A stretch of 64,000 nucleotides of DNA from Erinaceus europaeus (taxonomy: Eukaryota; Chordata; Mammalia; Eulipotyphla; Erinaceidae), in NCBI RefSeq assembly GCF_950295315.1, contig NC_080177.1, forward strand, positions 78,574,089-78,638,088, read 5' to 3'. Positions 1-9,689 of the stretch are shown here, in pieces (positions within the stretch are counted from its first letter, which is position 1; each line of letters opens with the position of its first letter). The notes below the pieces were generated by a model. That model saw only the letters and a list, made by a program, of their open reading frames with translations, was not told the DNA's origin and made no database searches. Both the position numbers and the translations under genes were made by a program.

Positions 1-35
1 TGTAAAGACAAAATAGCTGTGATTAGTTACAGTCA

Positions 36-326
36 TTTATTTATTATTATTCTTGCCTCTAGGGTTATCATTGGGGCTTGGTGCCTGCAGTACAAATCCA
101 TTGCTTCTGGTGGTCATCCCTCTCTTTTTTCCTTCTAATTTTTACTAGATAAGACAGAGAGAAATTGAGAGAGGATGGGGAAACAGAGAGAGGGAGAGAA
201 AGACACCTGCAGACCTGCTTCACCACTGGTGAGACGGGCCCCTTCGAGGCGGGCAGCAGGGGCTTGAACCCAGCTCCTTACTCTTGGTAATATATGTGCT
301 TTACCGGGTGCACCACCGTCCAACCC
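36..326 (-). repeat. SINE-C copy
   Basis: Reverse-strand copy. The 3' block (GGGTTATCATTGGGGCTTGG at 62-81) is followed by the purine-rich stretch and the tRNA-like head ending near 326. It is somewhat diverged (gggccccttcgaggcggg in the middle). Confidence 0.85.
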
Positions 327-645
327 GTGACAGACATTCTTTTCAACCCTCGAGCACAGAACCTGGAACTCATCTTGTAAACTACGTGTCGAGTTCTCCC
401 TCTGGAAGGAACCTCAGTGTCTGCTGCAAAACAGTTTTTTAAGCCTGTGTCAGCCAGTATTGCCACTGGTGACAAAGATGAGGCGTATTCACTCCGACCT
501 TACTATCTGCTCATGGGCACCCAAGGGAGGCTAGCTAGCGGGACTCATCCCAGTTGGCTGGGCGTGGAAAGGAAGCCCCTTTGGCAGTGCTGCTCCCCAC
601 CTCCCCCCACCAGAGTCTTGCTCTCGGCAGGTGACGTTCACCTAC
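327..645. other. RGS6 intron downstream of exon F, non-repeat part
   Basis: This intronic stretch lies on the 3' side of exon F in the RGS6 sense. I see no exon, RNA gene or recognisable repeat in it. The next RGS6 exon (expected to begin with the codons following Val-Lys in the DHEX region) is not present and should lie left of base 1. Confidence 0.6.
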
Positions 646-722
646 TTGACTTGTGCTTCTGCTTGCATGAAGATGAATTCCCACTTCCTGGCAAAGGCCC
701 TCTGGAGTCTTGCTAAGTTTTC
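646..722 (-). CDS. RGS6: RGS6 coding exon F (end of DHEX in this window)
   Basis: The 77-nt exon reads 25 codons plus 2 nt: ENLARLQRAFARKWEF then IFMQAEAQV and the first two bases of Lys. This is the R7-RGS DEP-helical extension, which packs against the DEP domain and, in the family, helps bind R7BP and the Gbeta5 complex. The minus-strand acceptor is catttctcattag before 722, and the donor is GTAGGT from 645. It starts in phase 0 after exon E and ends in phase 2. The residues agree with my memory of RGS6; RGS7 is nearly identical here, so the RGS6 assignment comes mainly from exons A and C. No stop codon or frameshift is seen. Confidence 0.93.
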
Positions 723-1751
723 CTAATGAGAAATGAAAATCAACAAGAAGACATTCATCACCATAAACGTGCATGTCCACACCTAGCTCCTGCCACAAGA
801 CAGACAGCCATTTCCGTACGTCCAACAACTCAACGCAGGACTAAATCCATAGGACACAGACCCAATGTGGCTGTGCAGCAGAACTACTGAAACCTCTTTG
901 GCTCACCTGATTTCTCTCCTCCTGTGAGCTTTCCAAGAGCACAACACACAGCTCTGGTCAGAAGGACGCCGCATACAGAGAGATTTAGATTGATTGGCTC
1001 GTGGAGAACCATGCAGGGTTTGGGGAACATAGCTGCTTTGTTTGTTTGTTTGCAATCTAACAACTCTGAGAGTAAAAGCAAGAGTGGATTTCTTCTCAGG
1101 ACTTACCTTCCACGGGGTGGTCTTGGGAAAGGGTGACCAAGCTGCCTGGGCATTTATATCTTTGAAAATTGGATATAAACATGGAAAAAAAAAGGGGGGA
1201 GCCCTTGTGTTTGTGGTGTTTACGAAAGTAAAATCTAGCTCTTCCCTCAAACTTTGTGGACTCACCCAGGGGTAGACCAGAGAAGCAGGGACAAGCATTT
1301 GACAAGTCCCCCTAATGGTTCCCCTAATTCTGATGGAATGCAAGGGCAGAGTGCACATCTTGCTATGTGTTCCATAGAGCTCACCCCAGCACTAATTGAT
1401 CACCCTCATTAGTGGGTATTAATATCAAAGGAGCTTGATCACTGCAGTAAGCACACAGCTAATTCCAAGGCTTGGTGGAAATGTGCCCCCCGCCCCCACA
1501 AAAAGTCAACTTTGGAGTCTCCCAATGTTAGCAGGAAGCAACGTTTCAACACCTAAATACCAGCCAGTTGGAGATAGTCAATAAATTCTGACACACTCTT
1601 AACACGGAATATTAGGCAGACAATAACAATGGCGATATAGATTATCATTACTGCTGACACAGAACTATTCCCAACATAGTTACTATCTATGACTTGGGAA
1701 AGAAGTAGCTTATACAATAACATATATGATGTGATTCTAATTTTAAATTGC
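723..1751. other. RGS6 intron E-F, non-repeat part
   Basis: Intronic sequence without a recognisable young repeat. The part around 1385-1470 is rich in TAAT-type motifs and is discussed as a possible conserved non-coding element. Short open frames here have no recognisable protein similarity. Confidence 0.55.
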
Positions 1752-2045
1752 CACCAGGGTTATTGCAGGGGCTCAGTGCCAGCACTACAAGTCCACTGTT
1801 CGCAGCAGTCATTTTTTTCCTTTTATTTTTCCCTTTCTTTATAATTTTCATGAGATAGGGGAGAAATTAAAAGAGGACAGGGAGACAGAGAGAGAGAAAG
1901 AGAGAGACAGACACTAGTAGACCTGCTTCACCACTCGTGAAGCATCCCTCAGCATCCCTCCTACAGGTGGGGAGCTGGGGCTCAAACCTGGGTCCTTGCA
2001 CATAGTAATATGTGCACTTAACTGGGTGTGCCACTGCCTGATCCC
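1752..2045 (-). repeat. SINE-C copy
   Basis: Reverse-strand SINE: 3' block GCCACCAGGGTTATTGCAGG at 1750-1769, purine-rich middle, then the complement of the tRNA-like head (acttaactgggtgtgccactgcc) near 2015-2040. Confidence 0.85.
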
Positions 2046-2109
2046 CAATTTTATTGTTTTTGTAAAGAAAAACATATATGTATGGGGCAAAGGATTGTAG
2101 ATCATTTCT

Positions 2110-2575
2110 CTCCTATTTATTTTGCTGTGCGAATTTATTTATTTATTATTTATTTATCATTTTGTCATGACTGGGGCTTCACTGCTCCAAGATAACATTT
2201 TTTAAAAAAAATTTATTTGTTTTCCTTTTTGTTGCCTTTTTTATTGTTGTTGTAGTTATTGTTGTTGTTGTTGTGGGTGTTGTCGTTGGATAGGACAGAG
2301 AGAAATGGAGAGAGGAGGGAAAGACAGAGAGGGGGAGAGAAAGACAGATGCCTGCAGACCTGCTTCACTGGGATCCTTACGCCAGTCCCTGCACTTTGTT
2401 CCATGTGCGCTTAACCCACTGTGCCACCTGACTCCCCAAGATGACTTTTTTTTTTCCAGACAGAGACAAAGATGCAGAGAAAAAGAGAGGTTGAAAGAGA
2501 CCACAGACTGAAGCGTCCTCCAGTGTGCTGGGGTTGGGGCTCCAAGCTGACAACGCAGCACTATCCAGGTGAGCT
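2110..2575 (-). repeat. SINE-E copy split by a SINE-A
   Basis: An older reverse-strand SINE. Its 3' portion (about 2110-2196) and 5' portion (about 2446-2575) are separated by a SINE-A. The two sides share the 10-bp target duplication CCAAGATAAC/CCAAGATGAC, so the two pieces were contiguous before the insertion. Confidence 0.65.
2197..2435 (-). repeat. SINE-A copy inserted in SINE-E
   Basis: Reverse-strand SINE-A with its GTTGTTGTTG-type tail at the left and head complement at the right. The region after the CTGCAGACCTGCTTCACTG segment is internally deleted. The TSDs at 2187-2196 and 2436-2445 differ at one base. Confidence 0.85.
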
Positions 2576-2776
2576 CTCTTATTGGTTGTTGAATTGTTTG
2601 CTTTTATAAAGAAATATATGATCGGGGGAAAAAAAGATTCAAGCACTTGCTGATATTTGAAAAGAAAATGCTTTCTCGGTTTGTAAGTATTTGTTGGCTG
2701 AACTTCATCCTCAAAGAGAAACTCCATACCTATTTACAAATACTGGATCAGCGGTTTCTCTTTATTGTTTTTTTTT

Positions 2777-2982
2777 TAATTTTATGATTTATTAATGGAT
2801 AGAGATGGAGAGAAATATAGAGGGAGGGGAGGTAGAGAGGGAAAGACACAGAGAGACACCTGCAGCCCTGCTTCACCTCTCATTAAGCTTTCCCCACTGC
2901 AGGTGGAGACCGGGGCCTTGAACCTGAGTCCTTGTGCACTGGGATGTGGGCACTCAACCAGGGCACCACCACCTGGCCCTCA
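2777..2982 (-). repeat. SINE-B copy
   Basis: Reverse-strand SINE-B: ATTAATGGATAGAGATGGAG tail side at left, CACCTGCAGCCCTGCTTCAC in the middle, and the tRNA-like head complement (caaccagggcaccaccacctggcc) at right. Confidence 0.88.
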
Positions 2983-3039
2983 CTCCAGCTGTCTTTGTAG
3001 AGCCAACTCCTCTCTCACTCACAACTCCCAGTGACCACT

Positions 3040-3960
3040 GACCTGTTGCCTTCATGACAGCTTTGCATTCACAAGAATGACATGTACATGGAATCACGCC
3101 GTTTGTGATCTTTGGAGACCGGTTTCTTGCACCAATACAGCGTCTTTGAAGTAACTTATCCAAGTGGTTGTTCTACTCTATAGACACCCCATTGTCTGGA
3201 TGTGCCGGACTGACTTCAGCCTTTATCTGTTCACGTGCACGTGGGTCATTATTTTTTTATTTATTAAATTTAAAAAAAATATTTATTTTCCCTTTTCTTG
3301 CCCTTGTTGTTTCATTGTTGTTATAGTTATTATTGTTGTTGTTATTGATGTCGTCGTTGTTGGATAGGACAGAGAGAAATGGAGAGAGGAGGGGAAGACA
3401 GAGAGGAGGAGAGAAAGACAGACACCTGCAGACCTGCTTCACTGCCTGTGAAGCGACTCCCCTGCAGGTGGGGAGCCGGGGTTCGAATGGGGGATCCCTA
3501 GGCCCGGTCCTTGTGCTTTGCGCCATGTGCACTTAACCCGCTGCGCTACCGCCCGAGGGTTATTTTCTGTATTTGGGAATTTCCAGCAGAGCTGCTGCGG
3601 CTGCTAGTGTCCAGGCCACTAGTGGAAACACACCTCTGGGAGCGCGTATGGGAGAGTGAGGTCGCTTAGCTCAATGCCAAGTGTGTGTTTCACTCAGAGA
3701 AACGGGGCCAGCCACACCAGTGAGCACTCCCACGAGTGGTCAGGCAGCTTCCCGCTTCTCTTGAACTGTCGGCCATTACAGTAGCATCTGCAGCATCACC
3801 GCTTGAATCTGCACTGCCCGGGTGGTCAGTGATGCTGAACTGCTTCTAATGTGTGTGTCGCCCTCATGTCCTCTTTGGTGAAATGTCTGTTCAGGCTCTT
3901 TGCCCACTTTGAAGGTGAGTTGTTGGCTTTCTTGTTGCACTCATTACTTACAAGATGCGG
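3040..3960 (-). repeat. Old L1 ORF2 fragment, interrupted by a SINE-A
   Basis: The reverse-strand fragment resembles the antisense of mammalian L1 ORF2 near its 3' end. Examples are ATGGAATCACGCCGTTTGTG (3089-3108), CAGCAGAGCTGCTGC and AAATGTCTGTTCAGGCTCTTTGCCCA (shared pattern, 3880-3905). It is highly diverged with no usable reading frame. The left and right parts flank the SINE-A at 3258-3556. Confidence 0.6.
3258..3556 (-). repeat. SINE-A copy
   Basis: Near-complete reverse-strand SINE-A with A-rich tail complement at 3258-3300 and head complement GCGCTACCGCCCGAG at 3542-3556. It sits inside an old L1 fragment. Confidence 0.92.
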
Positions 3961-4140
3961 CTTATTGGGTGGGGGGATGGGGGTGGAAAATACAAAACAC
4001 AGGCGGAGAAACAGAAGGCATTTTCTCTCCACTACCCGAAAGGGATGGATGGGGGAGAGGAAAGGGGAGACACCAGCTGAAACAGAGCTTCAGAGCCCTG
4101 TCTACTCGCCCCCACAGCTATCCTGGAAAGTCATACTTAC

Positions 4141-4205
4141 CGCTTCGTAGTCTGCCAGTTCCAGTCTTGCTTTATTCTGCATCGTCCTTTTACAGAGATA
4201 GATGG
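4141..4205 (-). CDS. RGS6: RGS6 coding exon E (DHEX)
   Basis: This 65-nt exon has two bases that complete the Ala codon split with exon D, followed by 21 codons: [14 protein letters not shown] then ELADYEA. It codes for the start of the helical DHEX segment shared by the R7 RGS proteins RGS6, 7, 9 and 11. The acceptor is tctcccctcag before 4205; the donor is the strong consensus GTAAGT from 4140. It ends in phase 0, matching exon F. An old L1 fragment ends about 180 bp away on its 3' side. Confidence 0.94.
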
Positions 4206-4424
4206 CTGAGGGGAGAAGAGAAACCGCACCATGTATGAGGGCAGCAGCGTGATGCAGTCATGCACCCGTCCGTCCATCCATCCGCCTCCCCATCTGCGCA
4301 CATGAAGACATGTGCATCTCCTCCCATGTGCTGGACTGTGCTGTGGAGAATACATTTCTGTGGAAGCCACACCTTCTGATTCCCAGTCCTCTTCCTTCTC
4401 TCTTTCCTTTTTTTTTTTGTCCTT
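4206..4424. other. RGS6 intron D-E, part next to exon E
   Basis: Intronic sequence without a recognised repeat; contains a short run of CCATCCGTCC-type pyrimidines at 4265-4290. Confidence 0.5.
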
Positions 4425-4627
4425 TTCTTTAATGTTTATTACTTATTTTATTTGAGAAGGAAGAAGTAGGGGGAGAGAGGGAGAGAAAGAGAGAGAGAGG
4501 GAGAGGGAGAGGGAGAGGCCTGCAGTACTGCCACACTGCTCATGGAGATTTCCCCTGGGGGCTTGGAACCCGGGTCTTTGTGCATAGTAACATGTGCACT
4601 CAACAGGGTGTGCCACAGCCCAGCCCC
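4425..4627 (-). repeat. SINE-B copy with GGGAGA-rich middle
   Basis: Reverse-strand SINE-B. The purine-rich region contains several GGGAGA units (4470-4517), followed by the head complement ending in CCACAGCCCAGCCCC. Confidence 0.85.
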
Positions 4628-4824
4628 CATTCAAATTTGTGATGCAGCAAACTGTCTGTAAAAGCTCCCCTCAGACCTACGATGAACCTTTACCTCAGTT
4701 TCACCCCTTTCTGGAGGAGGGTACCACAGAGCTAACATGAAATCTTGCCTTAGTTGAAACAATTCCACCCACCACCAGGGTCTTGACTGACTACCCACTA
4801 TGTGTCACGTGCATTTCAGTCGGT

Positions 4825-4935
4825 GTCAACACTACACCAGGAGCTAAGGACTACTGCCACTCTGCTTTTCACAGGAGGGCTCTGAAGCACAGAGAGGTCA
4901 GGTGTCCAGTTACAGGAGCTATTTGATCCTGGAGT
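4825..4935. repeat. Probable MIR fragment
   Basis: The segment CACCAGGAGCTAAGGACTAC followed by AAGCACAGAGAGGTCAG resembles the MIR pattern of 'gaggcacagagaggt'. It is an old, short and diverged fragment. Confidence 0.4.
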
Positions 4936-4989
4936 CACTTCTTTCTTGGTTCAGAGCAACAGGAATTTAAAAGACTCTTGCTTTCATCA

Positions 4990-5102
4990 ATCATCATCTC
5001 TGTATTTTACTCACATTTGAGCCCAGCCTCCACTATAATGGAGGAAGCTTCACTGCTATTATGGTATCTCCCTCTCTCTCTAAAAAAAAAAAAAAAAAAA
5101 AA
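4990..5102 (+). repeat. SINE-E-type 3' fragment with poly(A)
   Basis: The CACTATAATGGAGGAAGCTT stretch, a CT-rich tract and a run of 22 A (5081-5102) look like the 3' end of an older SINE. The next SINE-A begins just after the A run. Confidence 0.5.
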
Positions 5103-5111
5103 ATCTGTCCT

Positions 5112-5395
5112 AGGAGTCGGGCAGTAGTACAGTGGGTTAATCGCAGGTGGCGCAAAGTGCAAGGACTGGCATAGGATCCTGGTTCGAGCCCCCTGCTCCC
5201 CACCTGCAGGGGAGTCTCTTCACAAGCAGTGAAGCCGGTCTGCAGGTGTCTATCTTTCTCTCCCCCTCTCTGTCTTCCCCTCCTCTCTCCATTTCTCTCT
5301 GTCCTATCCAACAACAACACCATCAGTAACAAAAATAATAACTACAACAATAAAACAACAAGGGTAACAAAAGGGAATAAATAAATATTTTAAAA
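5112..5395 (+). repeat. SINE-A copy
   Basis: Forward SINE-A from GGAGTCGGGCAGTAGTACAG to the AATAAATAAATATTTT tail. The B-box-like GGTTCGAGCCC is at 5181-5191. Confidence 0.93.
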
Positions 5396-6182
5396 ACTCT
5401 GCCTTGAGCAGCAAAACTCCAGCAACAACAATAATAAAATTGTAACTGATTTTTCTGCCCATGCTACACAGCTAAAAGGAGGAACTGGAAAGAGTCCACA
5501 GAGGGAGACAGCGCCCTGTGGCAGGCAGGGGCAGGCAGCCTCAGCATCTCGTGTCGCAGGCCGGACAGATATGCTAATCTTCCTTGTTCCCAGCGGTCTG
5601 GCCCCACCGCCCTCACACTCTCTCCACTGCCTGCAGAGATACTGGTCTTCACATGCACAGGGTCACATGACTGCTTCATGGAACGCAACTGCAGTTATCC
5701 AAATCCCGAGCAGTTTCCCGTCCCAGAAGCACTTGTTTTACGAGCAGCCAAGTGCAAGCTCTTGTGCACAGTGGTGAGAGCAGGGCCAGGCGCAGGAAGC
5801 CTGGCTGGATCCACTCATCACATCAGGGGGGACAGCACAGCCCCAGAGGGGCACAGGACAGCGACTGCAGACAGCTGACAGGCAGTCGGAAGGGTCCTGC
5901 CTGCCCCCTTGGAAACAAGGTCAGCCTTAGCAGGCAGTGCGCAGTCTGCAGTCCACCCTCAGCACTGCTGCCTCTTGGCTTCCCTCCCTCAGACCTGAGA
6001 TGAGGAGGCTGGCGCTTATCTGCCAGGTCCCTGCAGAGCACAGGCGCAGCCCTGCTGAGCATGGCCTGCCCAGCTCCCTCCCACTTGCTGCAGTGGTCTG
6101 AGTCCCCTGAGGGAGCAGACAACCTGAAAGGAGCCCAAGTCTCCTCCAGGGAGGGACAGTGGGCCGTGGCTTCACTGCTCAC
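5396..6182. other. RGS6 intron D-E, non-repeat part
   Basis: Relatively GC-rich intronic DNA up to the exon D donor. No young repeat, RNA gene or recognisable exon is seen here. Confidence 0.5.
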
Positions 6183-6234
6183 CATAGTCAGTGTTTTCAG
6201 GCTCCCAGCAGTTCGAAGGCCAGAAGTATGGAGC
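6183..6234 (-). CDS. RGS6: RGS6 coding exon D (DEP/DHEX boundary)
   Basis: The 52-nt exon encodes [17 protein letters not shown] plus the first base of an Ala codon. This is the linker just after the DEP domain in R7 RGS proteins. The initial Ala matches my memory of RGS6, where RGS7 has Thr, which favours RGS6. The acceptor is gctctcttgcag before 6234, and the donor is GTGAGC from 6182. It starts in phase 0 after exon C and ends in phase 1, completed by CC at the start of exon E. No lesion is seen. Confidence 0.95.
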
Positions 6235-6351
6235 CTGCAAGAGAGCACAGGTGTCAGGGTTCAGGCCTATGGGCCCCGGGCTGCCCCAAGTGAGGGCCCC
6301 ACTTGGGATGGGCTTTGTCTTGCTGACTTCACTTGCCAACATTTGCCTGTT

Positions 6352-6886
6352 TTTAATTTTTCTTTTTCTTTTTTTTTAATTATATTTATTTATTATCCCT
6401 TTTGTTGCCCTTGTTCTTTATTGTTGTTGCAGTTATAGTTGTTGTTATTGATCTCGTCTTTGTTCAATAGGACAGAGAGAAGTGGAGAGAGGAGGGGAAG
6501 ACAGAGAGGGGGAGAGAAAGACAGACACCTGCAGACCTGCTGCACCGCCTGTGAAGCGACTCCCCTGCAGGTGGGGAGCTGGGGGCTTAAACCGGGATCC
6601 TTCTGCCGGTCCTTGTGCTTTGCGCCATGTGCGCTTAACCCGCTGTGCTACCGCCCGATTCCCTAATTTTTCGATTTCTCTTTTTAATTTATTTATCACT
6701 GGATAGAAACAGAAAGAAATTGACATTGGTGGCGGAGATAAAGAGGGGGAGAGACAGAGAGACACCTACCGCCCTGCTTCACCCCTCCTGAAGATTCCCA
6801 CCTGCAAGTGGGGACCAGGGGCTTGAACTCAGGACCTTGTGCACTGTAGTGTGTGTGCTCAACCAGGTGTGCCACCGCCTGGCCCC
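6352..6886 (-). repeat. SINE-B split by a SINE-A in its tail
   Basis: The SINE-B body is 6673-6886. Its outer target duplication CATTTGCCTGTT occurs at 6340-6351 and 6887-6898. A SINE-A has landed in the A-rich tail, so the tail is divided. Confidence 0.85.
6363..6663 (-). repeat. SINE-A copy nested in SINE-B tail
   Basis: Full reverse-strand SINE-A, flanked by the direct repeat TAATTTTTC at 6354-6362 and 6664-6672. The insertion is therefore younger than the SINE-B that hosts it. Confidence 0.88.
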
Positions 6887-7074
6887 CATTTGCCTGTTCT
6901 TGAACACAGCTGATATCAATCAACATTGTACTCTCAATACTGGGAAAGGAAATCCAGGTCCATAAGAAGCCAGAAGGAGAACTTAAGTTTTCAGGGTAGA
7001 AAAGCCTTATCTCGGGACAGTGGAGGCTAGAGGGACACAGCTGATGTAAGTGCCTGCTTCTCTGTTAAGCCTTT

Positions 7075-7875
7075 TTATTTATTCACTTATTGTTTTTGCC
7101 ACCAGGGTTATTGATGGGCCTTTGTGCCTGCATGATAATGAACCCATCTTCCTTGGCAGGCATTTTGTTTGTTGGTTTAACTTTATTAGTGACTTAATAT
7201 TGACGTACAAAATTATGAGATAACAGGGGTATAATTCTGCACATTGCCCACCACCAGAGTTCTGTGTCCCCATTCCCTCCATTGGAAACTGCACTAGTTC
7301 TCCCAAGGTCACAGAAAAGGCTTGACTAATATATATATATATATTCCATTTTTTCTATAGTCCTGTCTTCACTTCCTTTCTAAGTCACACCTACACCTAT
7401 TCCAAATGTCCTTCCTTCTTTCCTCTTCTCCCTCTGGGTCCTCACAAAACTGGAGTTCAGAGTCCTCTGGTCATCTCCCACTAATATTCCTCCCCCTCTG
7501 GGGGTATGGACCAAAAATCTTTATGGGAGCAGAAGGTGGGAGTTCTGGCTTCTGTAATTTCTTCTCCACTGGACATGGGTGCTGGCAGGTGGCTCCACAC
7601 CCCCAGCCTGTCTCTGTCTTTCCCTCTTGGGGCAGGGCTCCGGGGAGGGGAGGTTCCAGGACACATTGATGAGGTCCTTCCTAGGAGTATTTTTCCCCCT
7701 TTTTAAAAAATGTGATAGAACAGAAAGAAATTGAAAGGAAAGGGAGAGGTAGAGAGATAAATAGACAACTGCTGTACCACTTCAGTACTTGGAAAGCTTC
7801 CCCTCATAGGTGGGGACCAGGTGCTTGAACCGGGATCCATGGGTACTCCATCAGGTGCAACACAGCCCAGCTCCC
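7075..7875 (-). repeat. SINE-C split by an L1-a segment
   Basis: The 3' block of a SINE-C lies at 7075-7160 (GCCACCAGGGTTATTGATGG) and the remaining body at about 7695-7875. The L1-a segment between them accounts for the gap. Confidence 0.75.
7165..7690 (-). repeat. L1-a type 3' segment
   Basis: Reverse-strand copy starting with the poly(T)-side sequence AACTTTATTAGTGACTTAAT and running through ATGGACCAAAAATC, CACTGGACATGGGTGCTGGC and CAGGACACATTGATG. The same sequence recurs at 13.6, 28.4, 37.1, 44.8 and 56.8 kb. It contains a short (AT)n at 7330-7344. Confidence 0.7.
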
Positions 7876-7880
7876 TATGC

Positions 7881-8195
7881 TTTTGTTATGAGGTGAACTG
7901 TGTCAACTCAGGTTCATGGATTGAAGCTTTAGCCTCCAGTATGACTGTGTTTAGAGTCAGGAAGTAAGCTTAAATGAGGTCATCTGATCTGCCAGGATTA
8001 GTGACCTTGTAAAAGAAATACCAGCTCTCTCTTCCTCTCTACCCCATCTCCCCCAACATGTGAGGACACAGCAGGAGAGGCCCATCTGTAATTTTCAGTA
8101 TCTTGGATTTTCAGCCTCCAGACTGATGAGGAATAAACACCTCCTGCTTCAGCCACTCAGTCGCTGGAGTTTTGTTATGGGCACACAGGAGCAGA
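7881..8195 (+). repeat. Old MaLR-type LTR (MST/MLT1-like)
   Basis: The ordered landmarks follow the MST/MLT1 LTR pattern as I remember it: a start resembling TGTTATGAGGTGAACTGTGT, then CATGTGAGGACACAGCAGGA, GCCTCCAGACTGATGAGGAA, TAAACACCTCCTGCTTCAGC and TTTTGTTATGGGCACA. It is a diverged non-coding solo LTR of an endogenous retrovirus-like element. Confidence 0.7.
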
Positions 8196-8199
8196 CCAA

Positions 8200-8535
8200 G
8201 GCATCCTTCAACTCCATCTCCACAAAGCCACTCACAGGCTTTCGGTTTTTGAAACAGCCCCCTTTTACTCTGCCTCCATCTCCTCACTCCAGGGTCTGAG
8301 AAAAGCAGAGGGAAATGGGTGGGCAGGGTTAGTGGGTGGCCAGCAGAAAGGGTGGGTGGTCACAGCAGGAAGGCAGCAGACTGACTGATCCAGGGTGATC
8401 TAGGGTTGATGTGGGTTCAAGATGGCCTCCTGCACTCATGGCACAGCCACACTTCTCTGAGGACTGCTGCTCTCATGCTCAAGATGGGTGATATTTATTT
8501 TCCTTCCCTGCAAACCCCAAGTCTGAGAAAATACA
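8200..8535. other. RGS6 intron C-D, non-repeat part
   Basis: Short intronic stretch with no recognisable repeat or exon. Confidence 0.45.
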
Positions 8536-8540
8536 TGTAG

Positions 8541-8995
8541 AAGGCTGGAGAGACAGTATAATGGTTATGCAAAAAAAAAAAAAAAATACAAAACAAAACA
8601 AAAAAAAACAAGGGAGTCCGGTGGTAGCGCAGCGGGTTAAGCGCACATGGCGCCAAGAGCAAGCACCAGCCTAAGGATCCTGGTTTGAGCCCCCGGCTCC
8701 CCACCTGTAGGAGGTCGCTTCACAGGTGGTGAAGCAGGTCTTCAGGTGTCTGTCTTTCTTGCTCCCTTTCTGTCTTCCCCTTCTCTCTCCATTTCTCTCT
8801 GTCCTATCCAACAACGACAACAATAATAACTACAACAATAAAAAAACAAGGGCAACAAAAAGGGAAAATAAATATAAAAAAAAACTTTCATGCATGAAGA
8901 TCTGAAGTCTCAGGTTCAATCCCCAACACCACCATAAGCCAGAGCTGAGCAGGGCTCCATATATTTTCTCTCTCATTAAAGGTAAAAAATATGTA
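8541..8995 (+). repeat. SINE-D copy split by a SINE-A
   Basis: The left part GGCTGGAGAGACAGTATAAT (8543-8562) and the right part, which holds AGGTTCAATCCCCAACACC and CCATAAGCCAGAGCTGAGCA, belong to one SINE-D. They are separated by the SINE-A and its A-rich flank. Confidence 0.8.
8612..8882 (+). repeat. SINE-A copy nested in SINE-D
   Basis: Forward SINE-A beginning GGGAGTCCGGTGGTAGCGCA and ending in AAAATAAATATAAAAAAAA. It interrupts the SINE-D between its head and core. Confidence 0.9.
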
Positions 8996-9169
8996 ACTTA
9001 TTCTTTGAATGGAGACACAGCTGACTCAGACAAAAGAACCTGCCTGTTTTTCCCACTGTTCTGAGAGCTTTCCCCAGCTGCTCTGACTGTATTTGCATGG
9101 ACAGAGCTGACTCTAGGTGAGATGAAGACAAGCAAGACTTCTCTGGAAAAGAGGCGCCAGCAGGCCTAC

Positions 9170-9276
9170 CTGGAAGCGATAAAAGGTGCCGTCATCCTTC
9201 ATGGTGAGAACATGGTCTGAGATCGGGAAGATGTAGCCCTGGGCAGCTATGAGGCTCCCTAGGTGTATTGCTTCAA
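9170..9276 (-). CDS. RGS6: RGS6 coding exon C (second half of DEP domain)
   Basis: The exon is 107 nt: two bases complete a split Val codon, then 35 codons read [31 protein letters not shown] and YRFQ. This is the C-terminal half of the DEP domain, which in R7 RGS proteins binds the membrane anchors R7BP and R9AP and directs the complex to the plasma membrane. The wording [15 protein letters not shown] and LTMKDDG is what I remember for RGS6; RGS7 has ALHLGTLMAAHGYFF and LTLKDDG. This is the best single piece of paralogue evidence. The acceptor is ctcctgtccgcag before 9276; the donor is GTAGGC from 9169. It ends in phase 0. Confidence 0.97.
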
Positions 9277-9550
9277 CTGCGGACAGGAGAGGGAGAGTGG
9301 TTAGGACACACACACAAGGTGGGTCCCCAGCTGAAACACTAGCAACTGAAGTCAGCCGACAGGCGTCACCTCAGACAGCTTCACGTGGGATGTGACTGCA
9401 CTGGGCTGGGCATGGGCATCTGAGGCTGAGAAGGGCTGCCACGTATCTGGGCTTCTCTGGGCTCCTGATCCCAGAGTCAGATGTTGCTTAGTGACCCATA
9501 GCCTCCAGGCTTCTAGAAGAAAGTCTAGCTTCGTGGTTAGGAGTGTGTAC
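9277..9550. other. RGS6 intron B-C, part next to exon C
   Basis: Intronic; nothing recognisable besides a short ACACACAC run at 9308-9316. Confidence 0.45.
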
Positions 9551-9552
9551 TT

Positions 9553-9643
9553 GGGGGCCGACGAGATAGCTCCTTGGACAGCTGCTGTTCATGGCCCAGG
9601 TTCAAGCCTGGCCCCCAACCCACTGCAGGCTTCGGTGTTGTGA

Positions 9644-9675
<32 letters not shown>

Positions 9676-9685
9676 TCTCTTTCTT
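9553..9685 (+). repeat. SINE-E copy
   Basis: Forward: GGGGGCCGACGAGATAGCTC, then CATGGCCCAGGTTCAAGCC, and a CT-rich tract at 9640-9685. Confidence 0.65.
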
Positions 9686-9689
9686 TCCT

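Noticed and set aside
5147..5329. Possible functional tRNA genes, because of good A- and B-box-like sequences
   Set aside because: The sequences continue into SINE bodies and do not fold as a complete cloverleaf; they are tRNA-derived SINE heads.
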